DNA of 64,000 bases, taken from NCBI RefSeq assembly GCF_006517235.1, contig NZ_CP041188.1, positions 3,348,001 through 3,412,000 of the forward strand. The letters run 5' to 3'. The notes under the pieces were generated by a model that was given only the letters and a program-made list of their open reading frames with translations, searched no databases and had not been told where the DNA came from. The translations under genes were made by a program, and so were the position numbers. This document shows positions 63,708-64,000 of this stretch, in pieces (position 1 is the stretch's first letter; each line of letters begins with the position of its first letter). Origin of the DNA: Pseudarthrobacter sp. NIBRBAC000502772 (lineage in GTDB: Bacteria > Actinomycetota > Actinomycetes > Actinomycetales > Micrococcaceae).

Positions 63708-64000
63708 GTGACACAAAGTCGTGCCGCCGCGCCCACCAAGACCCGAACCCGGGCACAGCAGCTTGCTGTCGCCGTCCTGGCCCTGATGCTGATTGCTTTG
63801 CTTGGGTTTTACACCCTGGTCACCGGCAGGATCACCGACGGATCGGCCAAGCTGATGGACGGTGCGGGCCAGGCCTCGGACGGCGCTGAGCAGCTCAAGG
63901 ACGGCGCCGGCCAGCTGGCGGCCGGCGCGGGCCTGGCCGACACCGGTGCCGGCAAGCTCTCCTCCGGCGCCGACAAAGTCCTCCTGGGTGTCAGCGAGAA
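63708..64000 (+). CDS. YhgE/Pip-like membrane protein, N-terminal part (3' end outside window)
   Basis: The frame opens at GTG 63708 with GAGAGG about eight bases upstream and runs to the window edge (97 codons). A cytoplasmic Arg/Thr-rich leader is followed by one membrane segment (LAVAVLALMLIALLGFYTLV). Then come repeats of the type DGAxQLxxGA (LMDGAGQASDGAEQLKDGAG, QLAAGAGLADTGAGKLSSGA), as in the extracytoplasmic coil of YhgE/Pip proteins. Transport partner or ligand is unknown. The upstream palindrome suggests regulated expression. Confidence 0.75.
   Translation, partial: MTQSRAAAPTKTRTRAQQLAVAVLALMLIALLGFYTLVTGRITDGSAKLMDGAGQASDGAEQLKDGAGQLAAGAGLADTGAGKLSSGADKVLLGVSE

Overview
The window is a high-GC, gene-dense actinobacterial chromosome segment. 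Its homodimeric AceE, FasR-type regulator plus fab operon, DUF3052/DUF3145/DUF2469/DUF3515 families, tandem signal peptidases and split zinc-free L32 point to Micrococcaceae, most likely Arthrobacter or Pseudarthrobacter. This is inferred from protein content and gene order, without any search. Almost everything is core genome. There is no phage, insertion sequence, CRISPR array or obvious island.

Layout. 1-3.3 kb: tail of a 2-hydroxyacid dehydrogenase, an MHS-type transporter and its IclR regulator. 3.3-5.7 kb: a small unknown protein, tRNA-Val(TAC) and a minus-strand set of DUF3052, peroxiredoxin and sirtuin. 6.1-14.1 kb: aceE, then a fatty-acid block of FasR-like regulator, fabD, fabH, acpP and fabF, linking acetyl-CoA supply to FAS-II. 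14.2-19.6 kb: DUF3145, xerC, dprA, comM-like, yraN and DUF2469. 19.6-24.7 kb: rnhB, two lepB genes, rplS, trmD, rimM, khpA and rpsP. 24.9-29.2 kb: an unknown protein, a double-VOC dioxygenase-like protein, a TPP riboswitch with thiC, and an alpha/beta-hydrolase lacking its nucleophile. 29.3-36.9 kb: ffh, a divergent glucose-6-phosphate dehydrogenase paralogue, glnB-amtB, an MFS exporter and ftsY. 37-43.2 kb: the smc, mutM, rnc, rpmF, yceD operon. 43.3-51 kb: coaD, an aminotransferase with a spermidine-synthase-like protein, rsmD, recG, a DAK2 protein and thiL. 51-59.6 kb: DUF3515, ddl, gpsA, plsC, murA, leuD, leuC, a divergent NdgR/LtbR-type regulator and DUF1697. 59.6-64 kb: a translationally coupled pair of dynamin-like GTPases, tRNA-Glu(CTC), tRNA-Gln(CTG) and the start of a membrane protein.

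The main signals beyond ordinary annotation are as follows. Two genes, rpmF and the DUF3515 lipoprotein, each carry an apparent one-base deletion. At least eight genes show a -10-like hexamer exactly six bases before the start codon, which suggests leaderless transcription. Terminator-like hairpins lie in odd places: inside the first codons of the second lepB, between acpP and fabF, and between khpA and rimM. Several unlabelled palindromes sit upstream of fabD, the VOC gene, leuC/ndgR, the iclR/transporter pair, amtB and the last gene. I saw no defence or mobile system.
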